Source: Clostridiales bacterium (lineage in GTDB: Bacteria > Bacillota > Clostridia > Saccharofermentanales > Saccharofermentanaceae). From it: a stretch of 64,000 nt of DNA. The stretch is from contig JAFZPJ010000014.1 in the NCBI GenBank assembly GCA_017550385.1, positions 116,280 through 180,279 on the forward strand. Direction: 5' to 3'. The position numbers and the translations under genes were made by a program. Shown here piece by piece: positions 1 to 8,330 of the stretch (the stretch's first letter is position 1; each line of letters starts with the position of its first letter). The notes under the pieces are model-generated. The model was not told where the DNA came from, searched no databases, and saw nothing but the letters and a program-made list of their open reading frames with translations.

Positions 1-638
1 TCCTCGACGAGATCCCTTTCTGCCTTATCATCTTCGATGCTGTTTACATACTCGATGTATTTTGTATAAATGATCGTTGCATCGCCGGCAAACTGATCCC
101 AAAAGTCCGTGTCGTTGAATTGATAGCTGTAATTCGAATCGTAATCCTTGGCCATTCGGTCTATGCCGTAAACATCGATCTCACAGATATAACTGCAGAT
201 CCTTCCGTCATCATCGTAATTTCTGAAGCTCGCAACGGTATAGTAGACATCGCTCTGGAAATGTTCGCAGATGAAAGATATCTGTACCCTGGAAGAGTCA
301 TACTCCCCGCTCTCGAACACGTCATTGGCCGCGTCAAACATCTTTTGCAGATCATCTTCGTTATCCGCTTTGATGTCGGTGACCAGATAATTGTACTGTA
401 CGTTATAGCCTGTTTTGCCGGTGTCTTCCCTGCGGCCCAGATACTCTATCTTCGCAGGATCCACACATCCGTCAATGGCCGTGCTCATACTGTCCATGGT
501 CTTCTTGCCGAAGACCGACGGGAGGTTTATCGAACATCCCTGCATCAGCAGCATCGATGCGATCATGAGGACAGCAAGTATGCTTCCAGTTCCTAGCCCT
601 TTTACGATAGTAATAACCGTTGAATGCTTACTTTCCAT
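1..638 (-). CDS. Partial lipoprotein of unknown function (C-terminus beyond window)
   Basis: An open reading frame runs on the minus strand from ATG at 638 off the left edge of the window (212 codons visible). AAGGAGG lies 5 bases upstream of the ATG. The N-terminus has a basic stretch, a hydrophobic segment (about residues 15-33) and a lipobox-like LLMQGC, so it is probably an exported lipoprotein processed at Cys35. The rest is acidic and Tyr/Asp-rich with no motif I recognise. It is a separate unit from the zinc-ribbon gene just upstream, 28 bases away, and may be co-transcribed with it. Its function is unknown. Confidence 0.75.
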   Translation of the reverse strand, partial: MESKHSTVITIVKGLGTGSILAVLMIASMLLMQGCSINLPSVFGKKTMDSMSTAIDGCVDPAKIEYLGRREDTGKTGYNVQYNYLVTDIKADNEDDLQKMFDAANDVFESGEYDSSRVQISFICEHFQSDVYYTVASFRNYDDDGRICSYICEIDVYGIDRMAKDYDSNYSYQFNDTDFWDQFAGDATIIYTKYIEYVNSIEDDKAERDLVE

Positions 639-666
639 AGTGACCTCCTTGCGCGACCGCTCTCTA

Positions 667-978
667 TCAGAACCAGGAACCGCTGCCCGGGATGTTGTAA
701 TCGTCTTCGTTGTAGTTATCATCTTCTTCGGAATAATTCTTGCCGCAGTATCTGCAGTAGTCCCAGTATGGTCTTCTGATCCAGGCGCCGCAGTGCGGGC
801 AACGGACCAGGGCAAAATGCAGGATAAAACCGAGGAACAACACAGCAAGAGAGATGCCGAGCACTATCTGCTTCATTCCATCGTCGAGATCACTATGCAT
901 AGCCGCCATGGCACCAAATACGCCGACGGCCATGATTGCAACCGTTATAAAAGATCTGATTCTAGGATCGCTCGACAT
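667..978 (-). CDS. Small membrane protein with C-terminal zinc ribbon
   Basis: A 103-residue protein. Two hydrophobic segments (about residues 8-26 and 35-56) are followed by a CPHCGAW...CRYCG zinc ribbon (two CxxC pairs) and a very acidic tail. The start is the ATG at 978, with GAGGAGG 8 bases upstream; a GTG nine bases earlier overlaps that Shine-Dalgarno sequence and is unlikely to be used. A strong sigma-A promoter lies upstream (1023-1051). Function unknown; the layout suggests a membrane-anchored zinc-binding protein. Confidence 0.75.
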   Translation of the reverse strand: MSSDPRIRSFITVAIMAVGVFGAMAAMHSDLDDGMKQIVLGISLAVLFLGFILHFALVRCPHCGAWIRRPYWDYCRYCGKNYSEEDDNYNEDDYNIPGSGSWF

Positions 979-1022
979 AGTACGCACCTCCTCGTTAGTA
1001 TCATTCCACTACTTACAAGGAT

Positions 1023-1051
1023 ATAATAGTATGTTTTTACTACTATGTCAA
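1023..1051 (-). promoter_or_regulatory. Sigma-A promoter of the zinc-ribbon gene
   Basis: On the minus strand, a perfect -35 TTGACA (1046-1051) and -10 TATTAT (1023-1028) are separated by 17 bases, 45 bases upstream of the ATG at 978. Confidence 0.8.
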
Positions 1052-1069
1052 CAGTTTTTGTATTCATTT

Positions 1070-1099
1070 TCAAAACAAAACCCGCCACAACGGGCGGGT
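1070..1099 (-). terminator. Rho-independent terminator of the DinB-like gene
   Basis: On the minus strand, the stem ACCCGCC/GGCGGGT (1080-1086 with 1093-1099) is followed by TTTTGTTTTG. It lies just downstream of the stop at 1107. Confidence 0.85.
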
Positions 1100-1106
1100 C
1101 TTGCAC

Positions 1107-1631
1107 TCAGATCTTGGTCGGGCCTTGGCGGTAGCGCCCGAAAAACACTCCGTCGTCGACGTATTTGTCCGCGTCGCCGACCCACATCGGGAACTGCCCC
1201 GTGGCGACCGCGACCTGGCCGTTCAGCATGCCCGTATGAAACGACAAGTGGCGGTACTGGCGGAGCACCAGCTCCATCCTCGTGAATCGGCAGTTTTCGG
1301 GGCACTCGTACAGCATGTCGTCTGTCAGAGTATCGAGGTAGTCCAGCGTCTTCTTCTCGACCGCGTCGAGATACGCCAAAAGCTGCTCGTCGGACAGCAC
1401 CACGGAAGTCGGGTTGTCGGGGTTGTCCATGCCCTCCTCGTGGAACGCGGGCTCATCGTACACGTTGGGGTTGATGAACCATTTGTCCGCGGAGTGCAGG
1501 GCATGGTATGCCCACCTCCAACAAGGTGCACCGCAACACAGAGCGTCGCGGTCGTAAGCCTTGATCGATGTCCTGATGTTCATGAAGTTCGGGACAACGG
1601 TCTGTTTGATGATCATAACCAATTCATTCAT
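1107..1631 (-). CDS. DinB-like fold protein (putative metal-dependent hydrolase/transferase)
   Basis: A 174-residue protein of DinB/YfiT-type length. It has an early histidine in YHALH (about residue 43) and the helix motif RHLSFHTG (HxxxHxG), which in this four-helix fold supplies metal ligands. The start is ATG 1631, with GGAGG 8 bases upstream; an in-frame ATG 15 bases earlier lacks a suitable site. A strong terminator follows. The family includes thiol-transferases and damage-inducible proteins of mostly unknown substrate, so no specific reaction is assigned. It is 33 bases downstream of the ABC exporter genes and could be read through from them. Confidence 0.75.
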   Translation of the reverse strand: MNELVMIIKQTVVPNFMNIRTSIKAYDRDALCCGAPCWRWAYHALHSADKWFINPNVYDEPAFHEEGMDNPDNPTSVVLSDEQLLAYLDAVEKKTLDYLDTLTDDMLYECPENCRFTRMELVLRQYRHLSFHTGMLNGQVAVATGQFPMWVGDADKYVDDGVFFGRYRQGPTKI

Positions 1632-1664
1632 ACAAATATCCTCCATACTTGCGGTTCACTAAGA

Positions 1665-2468
1665 TCAAGAACCCGTAAAATCATATTTCCTGACGCCCAG
1701 CATCCAGAACTTGTAGCTCAGGTACACGAACGCGAATCCGAACAGCGGCGAGATCCACGACAGCATCGGAACGTTGTCCGGCTGCAGGATGACGAGGCTC
1801 GGGTAGTACGCGATGAATGCGATCGGGATGATGAACGTGAAGATCACCTGGAATATTCCGGAGAAGATGCTCGCCGGGTATTTGGCAAAGTCCTTGAAGC
1901 GGAACATGATGACCATGACGTAACCCGAACCCTTGATCCAGAAGCAAGTCGCCGCGGCGAAATTCATCAGCGCGATCATGAACAGCGACGCCGTCAGCAG
2001 GTACACGATGAGCTTCAAGATGACAAGCGGCGTGACAGCTATCCCAATGTGGATCCACGCGTACACGATGGTGCCGATGCCGAACGCGAGCTGACCAAGG
2101 CCCTTCACGTCAAACACTTCAGAGATGAAGTAGAAGAACACGTTGATCGGGCGGAAGCAGTACTTGATGAAGTCTCCGCTCTGCACCATAAATCGCAGAT
2201 TCCAGTTGTTGTCGAAGAAACACTGCACCGGCGTCAGCGCGACCAGCGAGAACCCGTACAGGAACAGCATGTGGTGGTAGTCCCAGCCGTTGATCGTCGG
2301 GAAGTTCTGGAACAGTATCAGGAACGTGACGAATCCGGACAGGTTTGTCATTATCATTCCGAACGTCGAGATGACAAAGTCCGCACGGTAGCTCATCTTG
2401 CTCTTAAGGTCCTGCACGAGGATCTTACGGTACATCCTCGCATAGAACAGAAATCCTCTTTTTTGCAT
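1665..2468 (-). CDS. ABC exporter permease, ABC-2 family (COG3694-like)
   Basis: A 267-residue polytopic protein with about six hydrophobic segments and the basic N-terminus typical of the paired ABC-2 permeases that accompany COG4586 ATPases (COG3694/COG4587). It starts one base after the stop of the partner permease gene, so the three genes form a tight operon (ATPase, permease, permease). The two permeases and the ATPase should assemble into one exporter; the cargo is unknown. The neighbouring divergent AraC regulator suggests induction by a small ligand. Confidence 0.85.
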   Translation of the reverse strand: MQKRGFLFYARMYRKILVQDLKSKMSYRADFVISTFGMIMTNLSGFVTFLILFQNFPTINGWDYHHMLFLYGFSLVALTPVQCFFDNNWNLRFMVQSGDFIKYCFRPINVFFYFISEVFDVKGLGQLAFGIGTIVYAWIHIGIAVTPLVILKLIVYLLTASLFMIALMNFAAATCFWIKGSGYVMVIMFRFKDFAKYPASIFSGIFQVIFTFIIPIAFIAYYPSLVILQPDNVPMLSWISPLFGFAFVYLSYKFWMLGVRKYDFTGS

Positions 2469-2469
2469 A

Positions 2470-3279
2470 TCAGCCTCCGTTCACGGTGACTTTCTTCACC
2501 GCAGTATTCCAGAATAAGTTTCCTGCCAGGGTCAGCACGACCATCCACACGATCTGCAGAGCGAACAGCTGTGCCAGTCCTTCCCAAGTATCCGAACCGC
2601 TCTTGCCGAGAAGGATCGACAGCGGGATGTCATACACTGCACGGAAAGGCAGATACGATACCACCATTCTCGCTTCCTCCGGGAAGAACGCGAGGGGGAT
2701 CGATGCGCCCGACAGCAGCAGTACGATCGTCTCTTTTACGATGTTGATGCCCCAGGTCGATTCGGTGAACAGACAGATCGGCGCGACCAGCATCTCGATG
2801 TTGTAGTTGATTATCAGCGCGAACACCGTGGCAACGATGAACCAGAGAAGGTTCAAGCCGAGGGGGATCGCACCGCCCGTTACGATCATGACCACGATGA
2901 ACGTCGGTATGAACGTCAGCACGAACTGCACGACGTGGTTGCCGGTGTAGCTCCAGAAGGTGTACTTTCGAAAGCGCATCGGCTTCAGCAGGTCGAGCAC
3001 GAGCGCGCCCGACTGGATCTTCCTGCTCATGTCCCAGACGACGAACATCTCGAGGAAGTTGAACAGCGCCGTCGCGAGGATCAGGTAGATCATCGTGTCG
3101 GTGAACGTCATGCCGTTGACGACGTCGGTGCCGGACGAGTCGTAGATCGCCTTCCACAGGTAATACACGAGCACCAGGTAGATGAGGTTCGCGAAGAGCG
3201 TGACGAAAATGCCGAGCCTGAACTGCAGCGATTCCATGATCCCGGCGCGCGTTATAGCTAGCAGCCTTTTGGGATTCAT
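2470..3279 (-). CDS. ABC exporter permease, ABC-2 family (COG4587-like)
   Basis: A 269-residue membrane protein (about six transmembrane segments). The start at ATG 3279 overlaps the stop of the upstream ATPase gene in an ATGA arrangement, which implies translational coupling; the frame stays open further upstream but only as a shadow of the ATPase gene. It contains the segment LLKPMRFRKYTFW, usual in this family where the cytoplasmic helix contacts the ATPase. It is the second gene of the three-gene exporter operon. Confidence 0.85.
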   Translation of the reverse strand: MNPKRLLAITRAGIMESLQFRLGIFVTLFANLIYLVLVYYLWKAIYDSSGTDVVNGMTFTDTMIYLILATALFNFLEMFVVWDMSRKIQSGALVLDLLKPMRFRKYTFWSYTGNHVVQFVLTFIPTFIVVMIVTGGAIPLGLNLLWFIVATVFALIINYNIEMLVAPICLFTESTWGINIVKETIVLLLSGASIPLAFFPEEARMVVSYLPFRAVYDIPLSILLGKSGSDTWEGLAQLFALQIVWMVVLTLAGNLFWNTAVKKVTVNGG

Positions 3280-4229
3280 CTCGCGCCTCCTTCGTATATC
3301 TTCTTGATGACTTCTTCCGTCGAGATCTCGAGGATCTTGACGTCCTTGATCTTCTTTTCCTTCTGCTTCTCCATGATGACGTCCATGACGTCCGTGGTCT
3401 TCTCGTCTATCAGGTACTCTTCCCACGTATCGTCGTTGCGCTGGATCTTCAGCGTGCGGTACGAGCCGAAGTAGTTCTTCAGGTGCTCGATATCGTTGTC
3501 GTAGATCTTCGTGCCCTCGTCGATGATGACGATCCTCTTGCACAGCGCGTCAACGTCGCCCATGTCGTGTGTGGTAAGGATAACGGTGGTGTTCTTCTCC
3601 TTATTAAGGCCGAGGATGAGCTCACGGATCTTCGCCTTCATCGATACGTCGAGACCGATCGTCGGCTCATCAAGGAACACGATCGCGGGGTTGTGCAGGA
3701 ACGCCGCCAGGATGTCGGACAGAGTTCTCTGGCCCAAGGACATCTGCCTTACCGGCTTATGCAGGATCGGCTCGATGTCGACCAGCGAGCGGTAGAGTTC
3801 TAACATCTCTTCGTAGTCTTTCTCGGGGACCATATACAGGTCGCGCAAAAGCTTGAACGACTCTATCAGGGGCAGCGACCACCACAGCTGGCTTCTCTGC
3901 CCGAAAACAACGCCTATGTTCTCGCAGTTCTCGGTGCGGTTCTTGTAAGGCACCTTGCCGTTGACCAGGAGCTCGCCGCTTGTGGGCTCAAGCACGCCGG
4001 TCATCATCTTGATCGTAGTCGACTTGCCCGCGCCGTTGGGGCCGAGGTATCCGATGATCTCGCCGCGGTGCACGGTCAGTGTGACGTCCTTTACCGCGGA
4101 CACGGTCTTGTAGTCTCTTGAGAAAAGGTCCTGTATGGAACCCTTCAGACCTTCGTGGCGGTTCAAGACCTTGAAGTCCTTGCAGACATTCTTCATTACT
4201 ACTGCTTCGTTTGTCTCGATTGCACTCAT
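3276..4229 (-). CDS. ABC exporter ATP-binding protein (COG4586-like)
   Basis: A 317-residue ATPase. Walker A GPNGAGKST is near residues 63-71, then a Q-loop region (VFGQRSQLWW), the signature MSLGQRT (the SLGQR variant usual in the COG4586 subgroup rather than LSGGQ), Walker B IVFLDEPTIGLD and the H-loop TTHDM. A roughly 80-residue C-terminal extension follows, as in two-permease exporters. The start at 4229 has AGAGGA upstream. It is first in its operon, divergent from the AraC regulator at 4377 with 147 bases between. Substrate unknown. Confidence 0.9.
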   Translation of the reverse strand: MSAIETNEAVVMKNVCKDFKVLNRHEGLKGSIQDLFSRDYKTVSAVKDVTLTVHRGEIIGYLGPNGAGKSTTIKMMTGVLEPTSGELLVNGKVPYKNRTENCENIGVVFGQRSQLWWSLPLIESFKLLRDLYMVPEKDYEEMLELYRSLVDIEPILHKPVRQMSLGQRTLSDILAAFLHNPAIVFLDEPTIGLDVSMKAKIRELILGLNKEKNTTVILTTHDMGDVDALCKRIVIIDEGTKIYDNDIEHLKNYFGSYRTLKIQRNDDTWEEYLIDEKTTDVMDVIMEKQKEKKIKDVKILEISTEEVIKKIYEGGAR

Positions 4230-4312
4230 AACAAATTTCCTCTTTCTTTTCTGTTCGATTGCAAGTATATTGTATATAGAGGCGCGATACTACCGCATAA
4301 GTGCCTTGTTTT

Positions 4313-4348
4313 TATAACTATATTCCATGAACGTGGAAGATTGTTATA
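4313..4348. promoter_or_regulatory. 36-bp symmetric dyad in the ABC/AraC divergent region
   Basis: TATAAC (4313-4318), TTCCA (4323-4327), TGGAA (4334-4338) and GTTATA (4343-4348) are arranged in perfect symmetry about 4330.5: two nested inverted repeats with equal 4-base spacers. It lies between the divergent starts at 4229 and 4377 and is a good candidate operator for the AraC protein or the basis of a short hairpin in its mRNA. Confidence 0.55.
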
Positions 4349-4376
4349 GTTTTCGAGAGATGGGAGAAAGATAGTT

Positions 4377-5261
4377 ATGAAGAGAGAGATGATGGGTCTC
4401 ATCGTCAAGCGCGACGACGGCTCCGAGATAGTCAATTACGACGACCCTAACTTCCCCTCCTATATCTACGACGGCTGGATCGTACCCAAAGCGACCTGGG
4501 AAGGCGTTCCGCATTACCACGAAGACATCGAGATCATGACCGTCAAGGAAGGCCAGGTCATGTACTACGTCAACGGCCGCGAACTGCTCCTGAACCCTGG
4601 CGATACGATAGTCGTCAACTCCAATCAGATCCACTACAACACGACCGTCAACGGCGGCACGGCCAAGTACGTCATATGCGTACTGCACCCGAACATCCTC
4701 GCAGGGTCCGTCGCCGTAGACATGCAGGCGATCAAGCCGATCACAGAGAACCCCGACCTTCCCTACTTCAGGTTCAGATATATAAATGAATATACCAAAG
4801 ATATAGAGAAGCTCGTCTTAAGCCTGCCCGATATCCGCCACGACGCGTTTGCCGTAACGCTCAAGTTCTACCAGATCTGGGAGATCGTCCGTAAGCAGGC
4901 CTCGGCATACGGTGCGACCGAAGAGAACGTATCAGATCCCAGGATGCAATCGTTCAAGGCTATGCTGCATTTTATTGCAAATAACTACCGCGGACAGATA
5001 ACTTTAGGAGACATCGCTGCGAACGGCAACGTCAGCAAATCACTATGCAACACATTGTTCCACCAGTACGTCGGCGAGTCACCCATAGGTTACCTGATGC
5101 ACCTCAGGTCCCGTAAGGTTGCCGAGCTCCTGCGTGCAAGCAAGATGCCCATGAGCGAGATCGCGGCGCAGACCGGTTTTGGCGGCGTGAGCTACATGTC
5201 GGAAACGTTCAAGAAGTTTTTCGAGAAGTCCCCGAGAGAGTACAGAAAGCAGTGGGAGTAG
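4377..5261 (+). CDS. AraC-family transcriptional regulator with cupin sensor domain
   Basis: A 294-residue protein. The N-terminal AraC-type cupin (PHYHEDIEIM, LNPGDTIVVNSNQIHYN) covers about residues 35-110. The C-terminal double helix-turn-helix covers about residues 195-292 (GDIAANGNVSKS, MSEIAAQTGFGGVSYMSETFKKF). It is divergent from the three-gene exporter, which it probably regulates in response to a small ligand. The first ATG at 4377 has GGGAG about 12 bases upstream; ATG 4389 or 4392 is possible. Confidence 0.88.
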   Translation: MKREMMGLIVKRDDGSEIVNYDDPNFPSYIYDGWIVPKATWEGVPHYHEDIEIMTVKEGQVMYYVNGRELLLNPGDTIVVNSNQIHYNTTVNGGTAKYVICVLHPNILAGSVAVDMQAIKPITENPDLPYFRFRYINEYTKDIEKLVLSLPDIRHDAFAVTLKFYQIWEIVRKQASAYGATEENVSDPRMQSFKAMLHFIANNYRGQITLGDIAANGNVSKSLCNTLFHQYVGESPIGYLMHLRSRKVAELLRASKMPMSEIAAQTGFGGVSYMSETFKKFFEKSPREYRKQWE

Positions 5262-5515
5262 CCAGAAAACCTTCCCGGCAACGCAAAAGTTTCCCGCACA
5301 CGCCCAAAAACCAAGCCCCGACACTCTCTGCGCAAAAGGAGTTTCCACGCAAGCCCAATAACGGCGCGGTTTTGACGGGATTTGTTTAACTCTTTGTTTA
5401 CAGTTTATGCACCTCGCCTTCATGTTAGTTACAAAAATGCGAAGATTTTGATTGTTATGCCTTGATAAAATGTCGGTATATTGATCACGAACTACAGGCA
5501 AGGGTGGTTTTCTCG

Positions 5516-7240
5516 ATGACAAAAAGACCGAACAATGGAGTAGACAAGACACTGCGACGGCTGTCCCTCAAGCAGGAGACACCGAAGAGCATGTTTATCA
5601 TTCTGCTCATCCTATATGCGATGGGTACCTTCCTGACGATCACATATTCCAGGACCCCGGGCGAGCTCGTGGTGAGCGGCATCCCCATAGACAACTCGGC
5701 AATGGCCGGCGTTTTCGCGATGCTGTCCAACATCTGCATTATCTGCCTGGCACTGCTGTACAGGAGGATCGGTTACTTTACCGGCCTGATACTGCTTATC
5801 GGCAATGTTCCCACGATGTACGTCAACATTATCGTCAGGCAGAACTACCGCAGCATCCCGGGCTTCTTCAACAGCATGCTGGTCCTGATCGCGATCACGG
5901 TCATCTTCCTCAGTAACCGTAAGATCCTGAATTATCAGGAGAGCCTCAGGGTTCAGGCTGTTACGGACAGTCTTACGGGTCTGCCGAACCGTTTCGCTTG
6001 CAGCGAGCTCATGACTGACATGCTCCGCAGAGGCGGCAAGTTCGCACTCGTGTCCATCGACCTCAACAACTTCAAGAGCATCAACGACACTATGGGACAC
6101 GATACGGGTGACATGGTCCTCAAGGAAGTCGCTTCACGCTTCAAGGAACTCGCCAACAATGCGACTACCGAGACCACCGAGTTCGTCGCACGTTCCACCG
6201 GCGACGAGTATATGCTCATCATAAGCGACTATGATTCGGAAGAAGACATCGAAGAGACCATCGGTGCATATAAGGCGGCTCTCGAGAAAAAGATAACCAT
6301 CGACGACTGCGACTACTTTATGACGGCTTGCTTCGGCTACTGCATCTGCCCTGAAGATTCCACTGTCCTCGAGAACCTGTTCACGTTCTCAGATGCGGCT
6401 CTGCATGAAGTTAAGAAGACCGGCACCGGCAGCAGGATCCTGCGCTATACGGAAGACGTCCTGAATTCCGAACGTTCACTTGAGATCGAACGCAAGATAC
6501 GCGCAGCACTCGCTGATGACAAGATCTTCTACCACCTCCAGCCTCAGTACAACATGAACCACAAACTCCGCGGCTTCGAAGCGCTCGCACGCATGAAGGA
6601 CGACGACGGTTCGTTCATCAGCCCCGTTGACTTCATCCCCGTAGCAGAGAAGACCGGCCTCGTGGACCGCATTGACATGAAGGTATTTGAGCTGGCGGTA
6701 GAATTCGTAGCCAAGGTCATTGCCGAGACAGGCAAAGACATAACAGTAAGCGTAAACGTATCCGTAAGGCATCTGATGAAGAATAACTTCATCGAAGATA
6801 TAAGAAGAGTCCTCGATGAGCACAACGTCTCCGCAGATCACATCGAGATCGAGATCACGGAATCCATCATGATAGATTCCGCAGAGAAGGCGTTGGAGCG
6901 CATCGAGCAGCTTAAAGCAATGGGCATGAAGGTTGCGATCGACGATTTCGGAACGGGCTATTCCTCCTTGAGCTATCTTAACAGCTTCCCGTCCGACCTG
7001 CTGAAGATCGACAAATCCTTTATTGATAAGATGAGTCTCAATGATTCATCCAGACAGTACGTCGCCATGATCATCTCGATCGGTCATACCCTCGACCTCA
7101 AAGTCATCTCTGAAGGCGTGGAGTCCCTGGAGCAGGTGAACGTACTTAAAGACATCGGCTGCGACTACGTCCAGGGCTTTGTCTGGGGCAAGCCGATACC
7201 GCCGGAAGAAGCCGGCAAACTTGTAGCTGAATCTGCCTGA
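5516..7240 (+). CDS. Membrane GGDEF-EAL protein (cyclic-di-GMP turnover)
   Basis: A 574-residue protein. Four or so transmembrane segments (about residues 25-140) precede a GGDEF domain (about 150-310) and an EAL domain (about 320-565). The diguanylate cyclase signature reads STGDEY instead of GGDEF, so synthesis may be weak or lost. The EAL part keeps FEALARM, NVSVRHL, ESI, IDDFGTGYSSL, KIDKSFI and EGVES, consistent with active cyclic-di-GMP phosphodiesterase. ATG 5516 is preferred (AGGGTGG 8-9 bases upstream) over an in-frame ATG at 5462. It stands alone, followed by a terminator. Confidence 0.92.
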   Translation: MTKRPNNGVDKTLRRLSLKQETPKSMFIILLILYAMGTFLTITYSRTPGELVVSGIPIDNSAMAGVFAMLSNICIICLALLYRRIGYFTGLILLIGNVPTMYVNIIVRQNYRSIPGFFNSMLVLIAITVIFLSNRKILNYQESLRVQAVTDSLTGLPNRFACSELMTDMLRRGGKFALVSIDLNNFKSINDTMGHDTGDMVLKEVASRFKELANNATTETTEFVARSTGDEYMLIISDYDSEEDIEETIGAYKAALEKKITIDDCDYFMTACFGYCICPEDSTVLENLFTFSDAALHEVKKTGTGSRILRYTEDVLNSERSLEIERKIRAALADDKIFYHLQPQYNMNHKLRGFEALARMKDDDGSFISPVDFIPVAEKTGLVDRIDMKVFELAVEFVAKVIAETGKDITVSVNVSVRHLMKNNFIEDIRRVLDEHNVSADHIEIEITESIMIDSAEKALERIEQLKAMGMKVAIDDFGTGYSSLSYLNSFPSDLLKIDKSFIDKMSLNDSSRQYVAMIISIGHTLDLKVISEGVESLEQVNVLKDIGCDYVQGFVWGKPIPPEEAGKLVAESA

Positions 7241-7323
7241 CTTCCGGGCGGACTCCGAGAATGTTCCACCTCGGTGCCCGTACCCTCCGTTATTCCCGGA
7301 ACGGCAGATCATCGGCACATAAT

Positions 7324-7354
7324 AGGGACCCTTGCCGGGGTCCCTTTTGTTTTG
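7324..7354 (+). terminator. Terminator of the GGDEF-EAL gene
   Basis: Stem AGGGACCC (7324-7331) / GGGTCCCT (7338-7345), followed by TTTTGTTTTG. It lies between convergent genes. Confidence 0.85.
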
Positions 7355-7368
7355 CTTGTTATTGTGGA

Positions 7369-8199
7369 TCAGGTAATGATCTGCGCTTTGGATGCCGGGT
7401 CGTCTCTGATGATCTCGCCGACCGACTGAACCTTGATGGTGCCGTTCGCAGGATTCTTGATGCTGTCTACATGCGACAGCACCTCCGCCTCGACATCCGA
7501 CTTCTCGAACGCCAGATCGCATCCTTCCATACGGCAACCGATCAGCTTCAAGCCCTTGCAGTAACACAGGGGCTGGGTTCCGATGATCGTGCAGTTCTCG
7601 AAAACAACATTCTCGCAATACCACGCGAGATACTCACCCTTCACGATGCAGTCTTTGACCAGGACATTCTTCGCATGCCAGAAGGCATCTTTGGTATCGA
7701 ACTCACAGTCAGTGAATACGGAATCCGATATGTACTGGAATGAGTACTTGCCCTTCAGCTTCATATGATCGAACTTCAGGTTGTCGGACCTCATCATGAA
7801 GTACTCGCTCTCGGCAGATGAGTCTGTCATCTCCACCCTGCTCACTGACCAGCCGAACTCGGGCGAGACTATATCGCAGCCGGAGATCTTAACATCGGAA
7901 CACTCGCGGAGCGCCTTGATGCCGTGCATCTTGGTGTCCCTGATCTCGATGTCGTGAGAATACCACAGCGCCGCACGGCAGAGCTGTGTCATCTCTGATC
8001 CTTCGATCAGGAGCTTGGTATCGTGCCAGAACGGATATCTTAAGTTGAAGTAACAGTCGCGCGCGATGATATCGCTGCTCTCCTTGAATGCGCTCTCTCC
8101 GTCTGCAGGTCCGTCAAAGCGGCACCTTACCGCCTCTACCTGTGAACTTCCGTAGAGCGCTCTCTCCTCGTCGAATGTTCTGCCTTCTATCTTATGCAT
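7369..8199 (-). CDS. DUF3737 family protein (right-handed beta-helix)
   Basis: A 276-residue protein matching the DUF3737 pattern I know: IEGRTFDEERALYG near the start, FDGPADGESA, NLRYPFWHD, CRAALWYS, GIKALREC, PEFGWSV, SEYFMM, GKYSFQYI, DAFWHAKNV and GTQPLCYC. Successive short strands suggest a pectate-lyase-like beta-helix; the biochemical role is not known. The family start is ATG 8199. No Shine-Dalgarno sequence precedes it; instead TATGAT sits 8 bases upstream, so the mRNA may be leaderless. In-frame codons further upstream overlap the terminator of the next gene and are rejected. Confidence 0.88.
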   Translation of the reverse strand: MHKIEGRTFDEERALYGSSQVEAVRCRFDGPADGESAFKESSDIIARDCYFNLRYPFWHDTKLLIEGSEMTQLCRAALWYSHDIEIRDTKMHGIKALRECSDVKISGCDIVSPEFGWSVSRVEMTDSSAESEYFMMRSDNLKFDHMKLKGKYSFQYISDSVFTDCEFDTKDAFWHAKNVLVKDCIVKGEYLAWYCENVVFENCTIIGTQPLCYCKGLKLIGCRMEGCDLAFEKSDVEAEVLSHVDSIKNPANGTIKVQSVGEIIRDDPASKAQIIT

Positions 8200-8267
8200 G
8201 CTTGTATCATAGCACAAGGGCGGGCACAGCATCTTACATTCAGAGTTGATATATAGCAGATATCCGT

Positions 8268-8307
8268 ATAAAAAAGATCCCCCGGGCAAATATGCCCGGA
8301 GGATCTT
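8268..8307 (-). terminator. Terminator of the zinc-ribbon/DUF4190 gene
   Basis: A long minus-strand hairpin: AAGATCC + CCGGGCA (8274-8288) pairs with TGCCCGG + GGATCTT (8293-8307), with one mismatch and a 4-base loop, followed by TTTTTA. Confidence 0.9.
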
Positions 8308-8330
8308 CAGTTCAGTTATTAACTATCCGT

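Noticed and set aside
1101-2489. Plus-strand 462-residue open frame
   Set aside because: It runs antisense over the DinB-like and ABC permease genes, is rich in His/Arg/Asp/Glu in the way of a shadow frame, and has no ribosome binding site.
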